Below are positions 1 to 12,259 of a DNA stretch of 64,000 nucleotides, in pieces. The notes below the pieces were generated by a model. That model was not told the origin of the DNA and did not search any database. It saw nothing but the letters and a program-made list of their open reading frames with translations. The DNA comes from Limnomonas spitsbergensis (taxonomy: Eukaryota; Chlorophyta; Chlorophyceae; Chlamydomonadales). The translations under genes and the position numbers were made by a program. Numbering within the stretch: position 1 is the stretch's first letter; each line of letters starts with the position of its first letter. Where the stretch lies: contig JAYJMM010000071.1 in the NCBI GenBank assembly GCA_037349105.1, positions 558,001-622,000 of the forward strand, read 5' to 3'.

Positions 1-3000
1 GACCTCACCCAGCAAACCCTGAAAAACCTACCCCAAATCTGCGGCATCTGGGCTACTGACGACGTTCGTAACTAGGGTGCCGAACGTAGGCAAGACAAAC
101 AAAGAAGGATCGGTCAAGATGAAATAATAGTTCGACTGGCGCAAAAAGTGTGAAGTCACGTGTCCCTTGACGTCACGTCCGACTGCCTGCCTCGGGGACG
201 CAATTGACCCTGAAATCGCTATGACCTCTCCCACCAAACCCTCAAAGCCCTAACCAAAATCTGGAGCACTTGGGCTACTGACGACGCTCGTAACTAGGAT
301 GCCGAACGTAGGCAAGGCAAAGAAGGGTCGTTTAAGAAGAGAAACAAGTTCGGGTGGCACAAAAAGTGTGATGTCACGTGTCCCTCCAAGACGGGCAACT
401 AGTGCGCGCCTCGGGGACGCAGTTCACCCTACAAGCGCTATGACCTCGACCAGCAAACCCTGTAAACCTACCCAAAATCTGGGGCATTTGGGCTACTGAC
501 GACGTTCGTAACTAGGATGCCGAACGTACGCAAGACAAACAAAGAAGGAACGGTCAGGATCAAACAAGAGTTCGACTGGCATAACAAGTGTGATGTCACG
601 TGTGCCTGACGTCACGTCCGACTGCCTGCCTCGGGGACGCAGTTGACCCTAAAAGCGCTATGATCTCGACCAACAAACCCTGTAAACCTGGCACCAAAAC
701 CTGAGGCATTTGGGCTACTGACGACGTTCGTAACTAGGATGCCGAACGTACGCAAGACAAACAAAGAAGGAACGGTCAGGATGAAACAAGAGTTCGGCTC
801 GCACCAAAAGTGTGATGTCACGTGTCCCTGACGTCACGTCCGACAGTCTGCCTCGGGGACGCAGTTGACCCTAAAAGCGCTATGACCTCTCCCAGCAAAC
901 CCTGTAAACCTGGCACCAAAATCTGAGGCATTTGGGCTACTGACAACGTTCATAACTAGGTCACCGAACGTAGGCAAGACAAACAAAGAAGGAACGGTCG
1001 GGATAAAACAAGAGTTCGACTGGCGCAAAAAGTGTGATGTCACGTGTCCCTGACGTCACATCCCACCGCGCGCCTTGGGGACGCAGTTTACCCTAAAAGC
1101 GCTATGACCTCTCCCAACAAACCATGTAAAACCTACCTAAAATCTGGGGCATTTGGGCTACTGACGACGTTCGTAACTAGGATGCCGAACGTACGCAAGA
1201 CAAACAAAGAAGGAACGGTCAGGATCAAACAAGAGTTCGACTGGCATAACAAGGTTGATGTCACGTGTGCCTGTCGCCACGTCCAACAGTCTGCCTCGGG
1301 GACGCAGTTAACCCTGAAAGCGCTATGATCTCGACCAGCAAATCCTGAAAAACCTGACACCAAAATCTGAGGCATCTGGGCTACTGACGACGTTCGTAAC
1401 TAGGGTGCCGAACGTAGGCAAGACAAACAAAGAAGGAACGGTCAAGATGAAACAATAGTTCGGTTGGCGCAAAAAGTGTGATGTCACGTGTCCCTTGACG
1501 TCACGTCCGACTGCCTGCCTCGGGGACGCAGTTGACCCTGAAATCGCTATGACCTCTCCCACCAAACCCTCAAAGCCCTAACCAAAATCTGGAGCACTTG
1601 GGCTACTGACGATGCTCGTAACTAGGATGCCGAACGTAGGCAAGGCAAAGAAGGGTCGTTTAAGAAGAGAAACAAGTTCGGGTGGCACAAAAAGTGTGAT
1701 GTCACGTGTCCCTCCAAGACGGGCAACTAGTGCGCGCCTCGGGGACGCAGTTCACCCTACAAGCGCTATGACCTCGACCAGCAAACCCTGTAAAACCTAC
1801 CCAAAATCTGGGGCATTTGGGCTACTGACGACGTTCGTAACTAGGATGCCGAACGTACGCAAGACAAACAAAGAAGGAACGCTCAGGATCAAACAAGAGT
1901 TCGACTGGCATAACAAGTGTGATGTCACGTGTGCCTGACGTCACGTCCGACTGCCTGCCTCGGGGACGCAGTTGACCCTAAAAGCGCTCTGATCTCGACC
2001 AGCAAACCCTGTAAACCTGGCACCAAAATCTGAGGCATTTGGGCTACTGACGACGTTCGTAACTAGGATGCCGAACGTACGCAAGACAAACAAAGAAGGA
2101 ACGGTCAGGATGAAACAAGAGTTCGACTGGCGCAAAAAGTGTGATGTCACGTGTCTCTGACGTCACGTCCGATTGCCTGCCTCGGGGACGCAGTTGACCC
2201 TAAAAGCGCTATGACCTCGACCAGCAAACCCTGCAAAACCTACCCAAAATCTGGGGCATTTGGGTTACTGACGATGTTCGTAACTAGGGTGCCGAACGTA
2301 GGCAAGACAATCAAAGAAGGAACGGTCAAGAAGAAAGAAGAGTTCGGCTCGCACAAAAAGTGTGATGTCACGCATACCTGACGACACGTCCGACTGCCAG
2401 CCTTGGGGACGAAAGGACCCTAAAAGCGCTATGACCTCGACCAGCAAACCCTAAAAAACCTGACACCAAAATCTGAGGCATCTGGGCTACTGACGACGTT
2501 CGTAACTAGGGTGCCGAACGTAGGCAAGACAAACACAGAAGGAACGGTCAGGATGAAGCAATAGTTCGACTGGCGCAAAAAGTGTGATGTCACGTGTCCC
2601 TTGACGTCACGTCCGACTGCCTGCCTCGGGGACGCAGTTGACCCTGAAATCGCTATGACCTCTCCCACCAAACCCTCAAAGCCCTAACCAAAATCTGGAG
2701 CACTTGGGCTACTGACGACGTTCGTAACTAGGATGCCGAACGTAGGCAAGGCAAAGAAGGATCGTTTAAGAAGAGAGACAAGTTCGGCTGGCACAAAAAG
2801 TGTGATGTCACGTGTCCCTCCAAGACGGGCAACTAGTGCGCGCCTCGGGGACGCAGTTTACCCTAAAAGCGCTATGACCTCGACCAGCAAACCCTGAAAA
2901 ACCTCGACGTACGGCGGAGCACTTGGGCTACTGACGACGTTCGTAACTAGGTCACCGAACGTAGGCAAGACAAACAAAGAAGGAACGGCCAAGATGAAAC

Positions 3001-4041
3001 AAGTGATCGACTAGCACAAAAGTGTGATGTCACGTGTCCCTGACGTCACGTCCGACAGTCTGCCTCGGGGACGCAGTTAACCCAGAAAGCGCTATGACCT
3101 CTCCCAGCAAACCCTCAAAAACCTCTCCAAAATCTGAGGCATCTGGGCTACTGACGACGTTCGTAACAAGGTCACCGAACGTAGGCAAGACAAACAAAGA
3201 AGTCAGGATCAAACGAGAGTTCGACTGGCGCAAAAAGTGTGATGTCACGCGCCCCTGACGTCACGTCCGACTGCCTGCTTCGAGGACGCGGTTCACCCTA
3301 AAAGCGCCATGACCTCACCCAGCAAACCCTGAAAAACCTACCCATAATCTGAGGCATTTGGGCTACTGACGACGTTCGTAACTAGGGTGCCGAACGTAGG
3401 CAAGACAAAGAAAGAAGGAACGGTCAAGAGGAAAGAAGAGTTCGGCTCGCACCAAAAGTGTGATGTCACGTGTCCCTGACGTCACGTCCGACAGTCTGCC
3501 TCGGGGATGCAGTTGACCCTAAAAGCGCTATGACCTCTCCCACCAAACCCTGTAAACCTGGCACCAAAATCTGAGGCATTTGGGCTACTGACGACGTTCG
3601 TAACTAGGTCACCGAACGTAGGCAAGACAAACAAAGAAGGAACGGTCGGGATCAAACAAGAGTTCGACTGGCGCAAAAAGTGTGATGTCACGTGTCCCTG
3701 ACGTCACGTCCGACTGCCTGCCTCGGGGACGCAGTTCACCCTAAAAGCGCTATGACCTCACCCAGCAAACCCTGAAAAACCTACCCATAATCTGAGGCAT
3801 TTGGGCTACTGACGACGTTCGTAACTAGGGTGCCGAACGTAGGCAAGACAAACAAAGAAGGAACGGTCAAGATGAAACAAGTGTTCGACTGACACAAAAG
3901 TGTGATGTCACGTGTCCCTGACGTCACGTCCGACAGTCTGCCTCGGGGACGCAGTTGACCCTAAAAGCGCTAAACCGTCATCCTCCAAACCCTGAAAGCC
4001 CTCCTCAAAATCTGGAGCACTTGGGCTACTGACGACGTTCG
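1..4041. repeat. ~221-bp satellite array, block 1
   Basis: About 18 head-to-tail units; successive GGGGACGCA landmarks lie 219-224 bp apart (194, 413, 633, 855, 1077, 1298, 1522, 1741, 1962). The array enters from the left edge and stops at 4041, inside the word CGTAACTAGG. Each unit carries an exact 7-bp inverted repeat, ACGTTCG and CGAACGT, around a 12-base spacer, plus a palindromic ACGT-core cluster (GTCACGTG, TGACGTCACGT) and usually CCCTAAAA. Units differ in a few recurring variants, for example GGATGC, GGTCAC or GGGTGC inside the inverted-repeat loop. Short ORFs of 60-140 residues recur on the minus strand but track the repeat and are not genes. Confidence 0.95.
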
Positions 4042-5688
4042 TAAACACCCACCTGGGAACTTTCCCGAAGACCATAAGACCGTCATACACGATTTTTCCC
4101 AGGTCCCAGTCGGAAACGTGCTGTAATATTTTCATAGAATACAAATAATTTAAATGGCGGGCGTAGCCAAGAGGATGCCACGGTGAGGTTCCGCCCTGTC
4201 CCCTACGCCTAGGCGTCGCATGTTTCACCTCCTGGTGCCACGTTGTCGTCATTCTGGTGGAATGATGCCCAATGACAAGCAATGATTGGCTGACCACTCT
4301 GGCTGGCCTCTCTCTTAAGCGAGTCCGCCTGGTGCACTACATTTCGCCCCGAGACATCGAGTTCCTTTGGCCACAACTTGTCTGATCATCTCCTTTGCTT
4401 CCCTCGAATCAAACAATATCCTGGCGCTCGCAACTTGTTCCTCGCCTCCTCTCCGTCACATTCATTACGATTCACAAGCTCCTTGTGAACGCTTTTGCCT
4501 GGCATCAACCCTGCGGATCGCCCCCGCCGGTACACCCACATGACGACGTCCATGAGTTGGTTACCAGGCTGCCTGTCGGCTTCGACATATGTCGCCCAGC
4601 ATGATGAGGACGATAAGCGGGGCAACGTGTACCAACCCTCCTTGATGACGGGTCGGTGAATGTACTTCACCGGCACATCGCCATCGGATGCACAGACTCT
4701 GTGACACTTTTTTTTACCACATCTCCTGACCTGTTTGGCATAACAGATGGCATCTGGTTCAGTAGGAACAGCCAATGCATGGATGGCCCTTATGGGCTAG
4801 TGTGCAACTACGTGCCTACATGTATGCAACAATGCACAACGCACTGCCTCATCACATATTCACAACGTGTACCGGTACCCTCTCATGGGCGATCGGCCGA
4901 ACTCGGTCTGTCGGCTCAAACTACCACCTGCACAAACAAGCTCGCATATCGATGCTTAAGTTCACTTGTCGGAGGCCTTCGTGGCCTACAAGAACATAAA
5001 GGAATCCATGACAAGCTGCTCACTCACTTCATGTGCTCCGCCGGTCGCCCTAGCTGCTTTGCCAGTGTCTTGCCTGCGCTAGTACCTGAAGAGGCCTGTC
5101 CATTGGCCCTAGAATACTGAACATTATTGCAGGGGCTCCTACTCACGAGGCTTAGACCTGGTTGGTTGATGATGTAGACGATGGCACTTGTGTAGCATTG
5201 CCTGATGTGCGCGACCCTCTGAAGGGCATGCCCTAATTCAGGGTTCAGGTTATGAACCTCCGACAGGCATCTTCTGGTGCAGCCTCCCCTAGACCATAGC
5301 CTCTGTACTGGAGTTTTCTTTCAAATTTCCATCGGCATGCTTAAAGATGTAAGCCTCACTCCTGTGTGGTGTGTGTTTCAATTGAGGCTCACTAAGTACA
5401 GCCCTCGTATCCTTTCAATACGTGAGCCTCTCTCCTTCGTTGTGCGTGCAGGTAGCAAGGGGCAACGTTCACCCTCCGGCATCGTCAAGCAGACCGATGT
5501 CCCCATCCGGCAAAGAGGAAGAGCCTGCCTCATGAATGGACATCGGTCTTCCAGAGCAGGTGCTGCGTACCTGGCAGCTGTCGGTGCTGATGCGGGAACC
5601 CCCAGGGTGCGCAGCGTTGCGGGCAGGAAAAGCCTCAGACCCGGCAAGAGAAACTCGACAGCGACGCTTGCTGGGTCTGGCTGGATAA
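4042..5688. repeat. Segmental duplication, left copy (of 10994-12491)
   Basis: This block is nearly identical to 10994-12491 at an offset of 6953-6954 bp, with only a handful of substitutions. Both copies begin at the same point in a satellite unit (CGTAA then ACACCC). The left copy holds about 170 bp near 5135-5325 that the right copy lacks. That extra part includes a stretch at about 5190-5230 resembling 14668-14710 upstream of the second gene module, so the right copy probably lost it. Homology stops abruptly at 5688 inside an exon. ORFs of 154 codons (plus) and 129 codons (minus) lie in both copies and I recognise neither. The few differences between copies within the plus ORF are synonymous, which is weak evidence for it. 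Confidence 0.9.
5452..5688 (+). pseudogene. Truncated, frameshifted copy of module exon 1
   Basis: This matches the exon at 12260-12498 almost base for base, with the same acceptor (GTGCGTGCAG) in front. It has one C fewer in the C-run near 5600 (five against six), which shifts the frame. It then breaks off at 5688, before the donor, running into unrelated sequence. The conserved end motif (SDACWVWLE) is therefore out of frame and unspliceable here. It is best read as a dead by-product of the segmental duplication. It could instead be a decayed extra module of the gene at 12260-19462 if that gene extends further left. Confidence 0.75.
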
Positions 5689-6486
5689 CCTGAACACCTG
5701 AACAGGGAAAAAGTCCCTACATATCCTAGGGCCCCATTACTGTCATTACACTTCACACGCGGGCTTCACCGGGAGCTTCACAGTCACGTTCATCACTGGC
5801 ACCAAATGCCGTTGTCACTAGCAAGTCGTAAGGAAGTATACATAAAGATTGGTGCACACACGTTATATGCTTCATTAATTCTGGCCCTCGCGCGTTGCTT
5901 CCAAGCAACGATGCAGAGCCTTGGATGCATTCCGAGCGTTTCGCACATAATATCCAACCGACGCAACCGACATGTACGATGCTGGCACTGAGGATATAAC
6001 AGCGCGTTTCTGATTGGACATGGGAAACTTTCCGGGCTGTTTCCGGGTTGTTTTGAGCTGAAACACTGCACCCCGGAAAATCTCCGGGCCCTTTAGACCA
6101 CCAAGAGTAGTACAGTACGTCTCTTGTTTTTTTGGGGACCCCCCCCACTCCCCGGAAATTCCAAAGGACCCGGAGTGTATTTTATTTAGGTCTCCGAAAG
6201 GCTTTTATTTACAAATAAGAATCGCCGCATTTTTCTTCCTATGATCTTATCGGACGGTAGTCTTGGGGGCCGCCCTGCAGAAAGGCCGCGGCCCGCCTCG
6301 GCCTTAGCCACTCCGCGAGCGAGTCATCCCTATCATCATCATTATCATCAGCAGCAGCAGCAGCAGATCCAGCAGCAACAGCGCAGATAACTTTTAGGCA
6401 CACATTCGGCAATATCGCAGTAAACCCTGAACCACGCAAGATTACGCGCCCTCACGTTCCGGTTTCTGGCTCCGGGTTGTTTGCAG
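5689..6486. other. Unique spacer between duplication and satellite
   Basis: About 800 bp without a supported gene. It contains a short perfect palindrome (CGTTGCTT, two bases, AAGCAACG) near 5894-5911, a C-run at 6140, and ATC/CAG trinucleotide runs at 6330-6377. It ends in TTTGCAG directly against satellite sequence that resumes at 6487 (AACTAGG). The minus-strand ORF at 6239-6439 is mostly alanine and aspartate from the trinucleotide runs and is not convincing. Confidence 0.5.
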
Positions 6487-9400
6487 AACTAGGTCACCGA
6501 ACGTAGGCAAGACAAACAAAGAAGGAACGGTCAGGATGACACAAGAGTTCGACTGGCATAAAAAGTGTGATGTCACGTGTCCCTAACGTCACGTCCGAAT
6601 GCACGCACCTCGGGGACGCAGTTTACCCTACAAGCGCTATGACCTCACCCAGCAAACCCTGAAAGCCCTCGCCAAAATCTGGGGCATTTGGGCTACTGAC
6701 GACGTTCTTAACTAGGATGCCGAACGTACGCAAGACATACAAAGAAGGAACGATCAGGATCAAACAAGAGTTCGACTGGCATAAAAAGTGTGATGTCACG
6801 TGTGCAAGACGTCACGTCCGACTGCCTGCCTCGGGGACGCAGTTGACCCTAAAAGCGCTATCACCTCGACCAGCAAACCCTCAAACCCTCTCCAAAATCT
6901 GAGGCATCTGGGCTACTGACGACGTTCGTAACTAGGATGCCGAACATAGGCAAGACAAACACAGAAGGAACGGTCAAGATGAAACAATAGTTCGACTGGC
7001 GCAAAAAGTGTGATGTCACGTGTCTCTGACGTCACGTCCGACTGCCTGCCTCGGGGACGCAGTTGACCCTGAAATCGCTATGACCTCTCCCACCAAACCC
7101 TCAAAGCCCTAACCAAAATCTGGAGCACTTGGGCTACTGACGACGTTCGTAACTAGGATGCCGAACGTAGGCAAGGCAAAGAAGGATCGTTTAAGAAGAG
7201 AAACAAGTTCGGCTGGCACAAAAAGTGTGATGTCACGTGTCCCTCCAAGACGGGCAACTAGTGCGCGCCTCGGGGACGCAGTTTACCCTAAAAGCGCTAT
7301 GACCTCTCCCAGCAAACCCTGAAAAACCTCGACGTACGGCGGAGCACTTGGGCTACTGACGACGTTTGTAACTAGGTCACCGAACATAGGCAAGACAAAC
7401 AAAGAAGGAACGGTCAAGATGAAACAAGTGTTCGACTGGCACAAAAGTGTGATGTCACATGTCCCTGACGTCACGTCCGACGGTCTGCCTCGGGGACGCA
7501 GTTAACCCTAAAAGCGCTATGACCTCTCCCAGCAAACCCTCAAAACCTCTCCAAAATCTGAGGCATCTGGGCTACTGACGACGTTCGTAACTAGGTCACC
7601 GAACGTAGGCAAGACAAACAAAGAAGGAACGGTCAGGATCAAACAAGAGTTCGACTGCTGGCACAAAAAGTGTGATGTCACGCGCCCCTGACGTCACGTC
7701 CGACTGCCTGCCTCGGGGACGCAGTTCACCCTAAAAGCGCTATGACCTCACCCAGCAAACCCTGAAAAACCTACCCAAAATCTGAGGCATTTGGGCTACT
7801 GTCGACGTTCGTAACTAGGGTGCCGAACGTAGGCAAGACAAAGAAAGAAGGAACGGTCAAGAAGAAAGAAGAGTTCGGCTCGCACCAAAAGTGTGATGTC
7901 ACGTGCCCCTAACTTCACGTCCGACAGTCTGCCTCGGGGACGCAGTTGACCCTAAAAGCGCTATGACCTCTCCCACCAAACCCTGTAAACCTGGCACCAA
8001 AATCTGAGGCATTTGGGCTACTGACGACGTTCGTAACTAGGTCACCGAACGTAGGCAAGACAAACAAAGAAGGAACGGTCGGGATCAAACAAGAGTTCAA
8101 CAGCTGGCACAAAAAGTGTGATGTCACGTGTCCCTGACGTCACGTCCGACCGCGCGCCTCGGGGACGCAGTTTACCCTAAAAGCGCTATGACCTCTCCCA
8201 ACAAACCATGTAAAACCTACCAAAAATCTGGGGCATTTGGGCTACTGACGACGTTCGTAACTAGGATGCCGAACGTACGCAAGACAAACAAAGAAGGAAC
8301 GGTCAGGATCAAACAAGAGTTCGACTGGCATAACAAGTGTGATGTCACGTGTGCCTGACGTCACGTCCGACTGCCTGCCTCGGGGACGCAGTTGACCCTA
8401 AAAGCGCTATGACCTCGACCAGCAAACCCTGTAAACCTAGCACCAAAATCTGAGGCATTTGGGCTACCGACGACGTTCGTAACTAGGTCACCGAACGTAG
8501 GCGAGACAAACAAAGAAGGAACGGTCAGGATGAAACAAGAGTTCGACTGGCGCAAAAAGTGTGATGTCACGTGTCCTTGACGTCACGTCCGATTGCCTGC
8601 CTCGGGGACGCAGTTGAACCTAAAAGCGCTATGACCTCTCCCACCAAACCCTGCAAAACCTACCAAAAATCTGGGGCATTTGGGCTACTGACAACGTTCG
8701 TAACTAGGGTGCCGAACGTAGGCAAGACAAAGAAAGAAGGAACGGTCGAGAAGAAAGAAGAGTTCGGCTCGCACAAAAAGTGTGATGTCACGCATCCCTG
8801 ACGACACGTCCGACTGCCTGCCTCGGGGACGGAGTGCATCCTAAAAGCGCTATGACCTCGACCAGCAAACCCTGAAAAACCTGACACCAAATCTGAGGCA
8901 TCTGGGCTACAGACGACGTTCGTAACTAGGTCACCGAACGTAGGCAAGACAAACACAGAAGGAACGGTCAGGATGAAACAATAGTTCGACTGGCGCAAAA
9001 AGTGTGATGTCATGTGTCCCTTGACGTCACGTCCGACTGCCTGCCTCGGGGACGCAGTTGACCCTGAAATCGCTATGACCTCTCCCACCAAACCCTCAAA
9101 GCCTTAACCAAAATCTGGAGCACTTGGGCTACTGACGACGTTCGTAACTAGGATGCCGAACGTAGGCAAGGCAAATAAGGATCGTTTAAGAAGAGAGACA
9201 AGTTCGGCAGGCACAAAAAGTGTGATGTCACGTGTCCCTTCAAGACGGGCAACTAGTGCGCGCCTCGGGGACGCAGTTTACCCTGAAAGCGCTATGACCT
9301 CGACCAGCAAACCCTGTAAAACCTCGACGTACGGCGGAGCACTTAGGCTACTGACGACACCGTCACCGGTGTATGGTGTTTAAAATCCCGTATTCCTCAA

Positions 9401-10993
9401 GCCACGCTCAGGCGTTTTCTTTCTTTCTTTCTTTCGTAACTAGGATGCCGAATGTAGACAAGACAAACAAAGAAGGAACGGTCAAGATGAAACAAGTGTT
9501 CGACTGGCACAAAAGTGTGATGTCACGTGTCCCTGACGTCACGCCCGACAGTCTGCCTCGGGGACGCAGTTAACCCTGAAAGCGCTATGACCTCTCCCAG
9601 CAAACCCTCAAAAACCTCTCTCAAATCTGAGGCATCTGGGCTACTGACGACGTTCGTAACTAGGATGCCGAACGTAGGCAAGACAAACAAAGAAGGAACA
9701 GTCAGGATCAAACTAGAGTTCGATTCCTGGCACAAAAAGTGTGATGTCACGTGCCCCTGACGTCACGTCCGACTGCGCGCGCCTCGGGGACGCATTTGAC
9801 CCTAGAATCGCTATGACCTCACCCAGCAAACCCTGAAAGCCCTCTCCAAAATCTGGGGCATTTGGGCTACTGACGACGTTCGTAACTAGGTCACCGAACG
9901 TAGGCAAGACAAAGAAAGAAGGAACGGTCAGGATCAAACAAGAGTTCGACTGCTGGCACAAAAAGTGTGATGTCACGCGCCCCTGACGTCACGTCCGACT
10001 GCCTGCCTCGGGGACGCAGTTCACCCTAAAAGCGCTATGACCTCACCCAGCAAACCCTGAAAGCCCTCCTCAAAATCTGAGGCATCTGGGCTACTGACGA
10101 CGTTCGTAACTAGGTCACCGAACGTAGGCAAGACAAACAAAGAAGGAACGGTCAGGATCAAACAAGAGTTCGACTGCTGGCACAAAAAGTGTGATGTCAC
10201 GCGCCCCTGACGTCACGTCCGACTGCCTGCCTCGGGGACGCAGTTCACCCTAAAAGCGCTATGACCTCACCCAGCAAACCCTGAAAAACCTACCCAAAAT
10301 CTGAGGCATTTGGGCTACTGACGACGTTCGTAACTAGGGTGCCGAACGTTGGCAAGACAAAGAAAGAAGGAACGGTCAAGAAGAAAGAAGAGTTCGGCTC
10401 GCACCAAAAGTGTGATGTCACGTGTCCCTGACGTCACGTCCGACAGTCTGCCTCGGGGACGCAGTTGACCCTAAAAGCGCTATGACATCTCCCACCAAAC
10501 CCTGTAAACCTGGCACCAAAATCTGAGGCATTTGGGCTACTGACGACGTTCGTAACTAGGTCACCGAACGTAGGCAAGACAAACAAAGAAGGAACGGTCG
10601 GGATCAAACAAGAGTTCGACTGGCGCAAAAAGTGTGATGTCACGTGTCCCTGACGTCACGTCCGACCGCGCGCCTCGGGGACGCAGTTTACCCTAAAAGC
10701 GCTATGACCTCACCCAGCAAACTCTGAAAAACCTACCCAAAATCTGAGGCATTTGGGCTACTGACGACGTTCGTAACTAGGGTGCCGAACGTAGGCAAGA
10801 CAAAGAAAGAAGGAACGGTCAAGAAGGAAGAAGAGTTCGGCTCGCACAAAAAGTGTGATGTCACGTGTCCCTGACGTCACGTCCGACAGTCTGCCTCGGG
10901 GACGCAGTTGACCCTAAAAGCGCTAAACCGTCATCCGCCAAACCCTGAAAGCCCTCCTCAAAATCTGGAGCACTTGGGCTACTGACGACGTTC
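6487..10993. repeat. ~221-bp satellite array, block 2
   Basis: About 20 further units of the satellite seen at 1-4041, with the same inverted repeat, ACGT-core palindromes and variant set. The unit that starts the block resumes in the same word where block 1 was interrupted. At about 9359-9432 one unit carries a 74-bp replacement that contains a CTTT run. The block ends at 10993, where the right copy of the duplicated block begins. Confidence 0.95.
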
Positions 10994-12259
10994 GTAAACA
11001 CCCACCTGGGAACTTTCCCGAAGACCATAAGACCGTCGTACACGATTTTTTCCCAGGTCCCAGTCGGAAACGTGCTGTAATATTTTCATAGAATACAAAT
11101 AATTTAAATGGCGGGCGTAGCCAAGAGGATGCCACGGTAAGGTTCCGCCCTGTCCCCTACGCCTAGGCGTCGCATGTTTCACCTCCTGGTGCCACGTTGT
11201 CGTCATTCTGGTGGAATGATGCCCAATGACAAGCAATGATTGGCTGACCACTCTGGCTGGCCTCTCTCTTAAGCGAGTCCGCCTGGTGCACTACATTTCG
11301 CCCCGAGACATCTAGTTCCTTTGGCCACAACTTGTCTGATCATCTCCTTTGCTTCCCTCGAATCAAACAATATCCTGGCGCTCGCAACTTGTTCCTCGCC
11401 TCCTCTCCGTCACATTCATTACGATTCACAAGCTCCTTGTGAACGCTTTTGCCTGGCATCAACCCTGCGGATCGCCCCCGCCGGTACACCCACATGACGA
11501 CGTCCATGAGTTGGTTACCAGGCTGCCTGTCGGCTTCGACATATGTCGCCCAGCATGATGAGGACGATAAGCGGGGCAACGTGTACCAACCCTCCTTGAT
11601 GACGGGTCGGTGAATGTACTTCACCGGCACATCGCCATCGGATGCACAGACTCTGTGACACTTTTTTTTACCACATCTCCTGACCTGTTTGGCATAACAG
11701 ATGGCATCTGGTTCAGTAGGAATAGCCAATGCATGGATGGCCCTTATGGGCTAGTGTGCAACTACGTGCCTACATGTATGCAACAATGCACAACGCACTG
11801 CCTCATCACATATTCACAACGTGTACCGGTACCCTCTCATGGGCGATCGGCCGAACTCGGTCTGTCGGCTCAAACTACCACCTGCACAAACAAGCTCGCA
11901 TATCGATGCTTAAGTTCACTTGTCGGAGGCCTTCGTGGCCTACAAGAACATAAAGGAATCCATGACAAGCTGCTCACTCACTTCATGTGCTCCGCCGGTC
12001 GCCCTAGCTGCTTTGCCAGTGTCTTGCCTGCGCTAGTACCTGAAGAGGCCTGTCCATTGGCACTAGAATACTGAACATTATTGCAGGGGCTCCTACTCAC
12101 GAGGCTTAGACCTGGTTGGTTGATGATGTAGAATCTCCATCGGCAGGCTTAAAGATGTAAGCCTCACTCCTGTGTGGTGTGTGTTTCAATTGAGGCTCAC
12201 TAAGTACAGCCCTCGTATCCTTTCAATACGTGAGCCTCTCTCCTTCGTTGTGCGTGCAG
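10994..12259. other. Right copy of duplicated block, upstream of modular gene
   Basis: Single-copy-like DNA between satellite block 2 and the first supported exon of the modular gene. It should contain the promoter or 5' exons of that gene if transcription starts here. An ATTGGCTG (inverted CCAAT-like) word lies at about 11239 and an ATTTAAAT word near 11103. I cannot place a start codon or first exon with confidence. The plus ORF 11610-12074 (154 codons) and minus ORF 11340-11729 are identical or nearly so to those in the left copy and are unrecognised. Confidence 0.4.

Noticed and set aside
4386..4775. 129-codon minus ORF (also 11340-11729) as a transposase fragment
   Set aside because: The cysteine/lysine-rich start hinted at a zinc-binding domain, but no spacing or catalytic motif could be matched, and the duplication alone explains why it is present twice.
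1..10993. Recurrent 60-140-codon ORFs (MTSHFLRQSN..., MSLTSRPT...) as a gene family
   Set aside because: They recur at the satellite period on both strands, with shifting ends and no conserved start. They are shadows of the 221-bp repeat.
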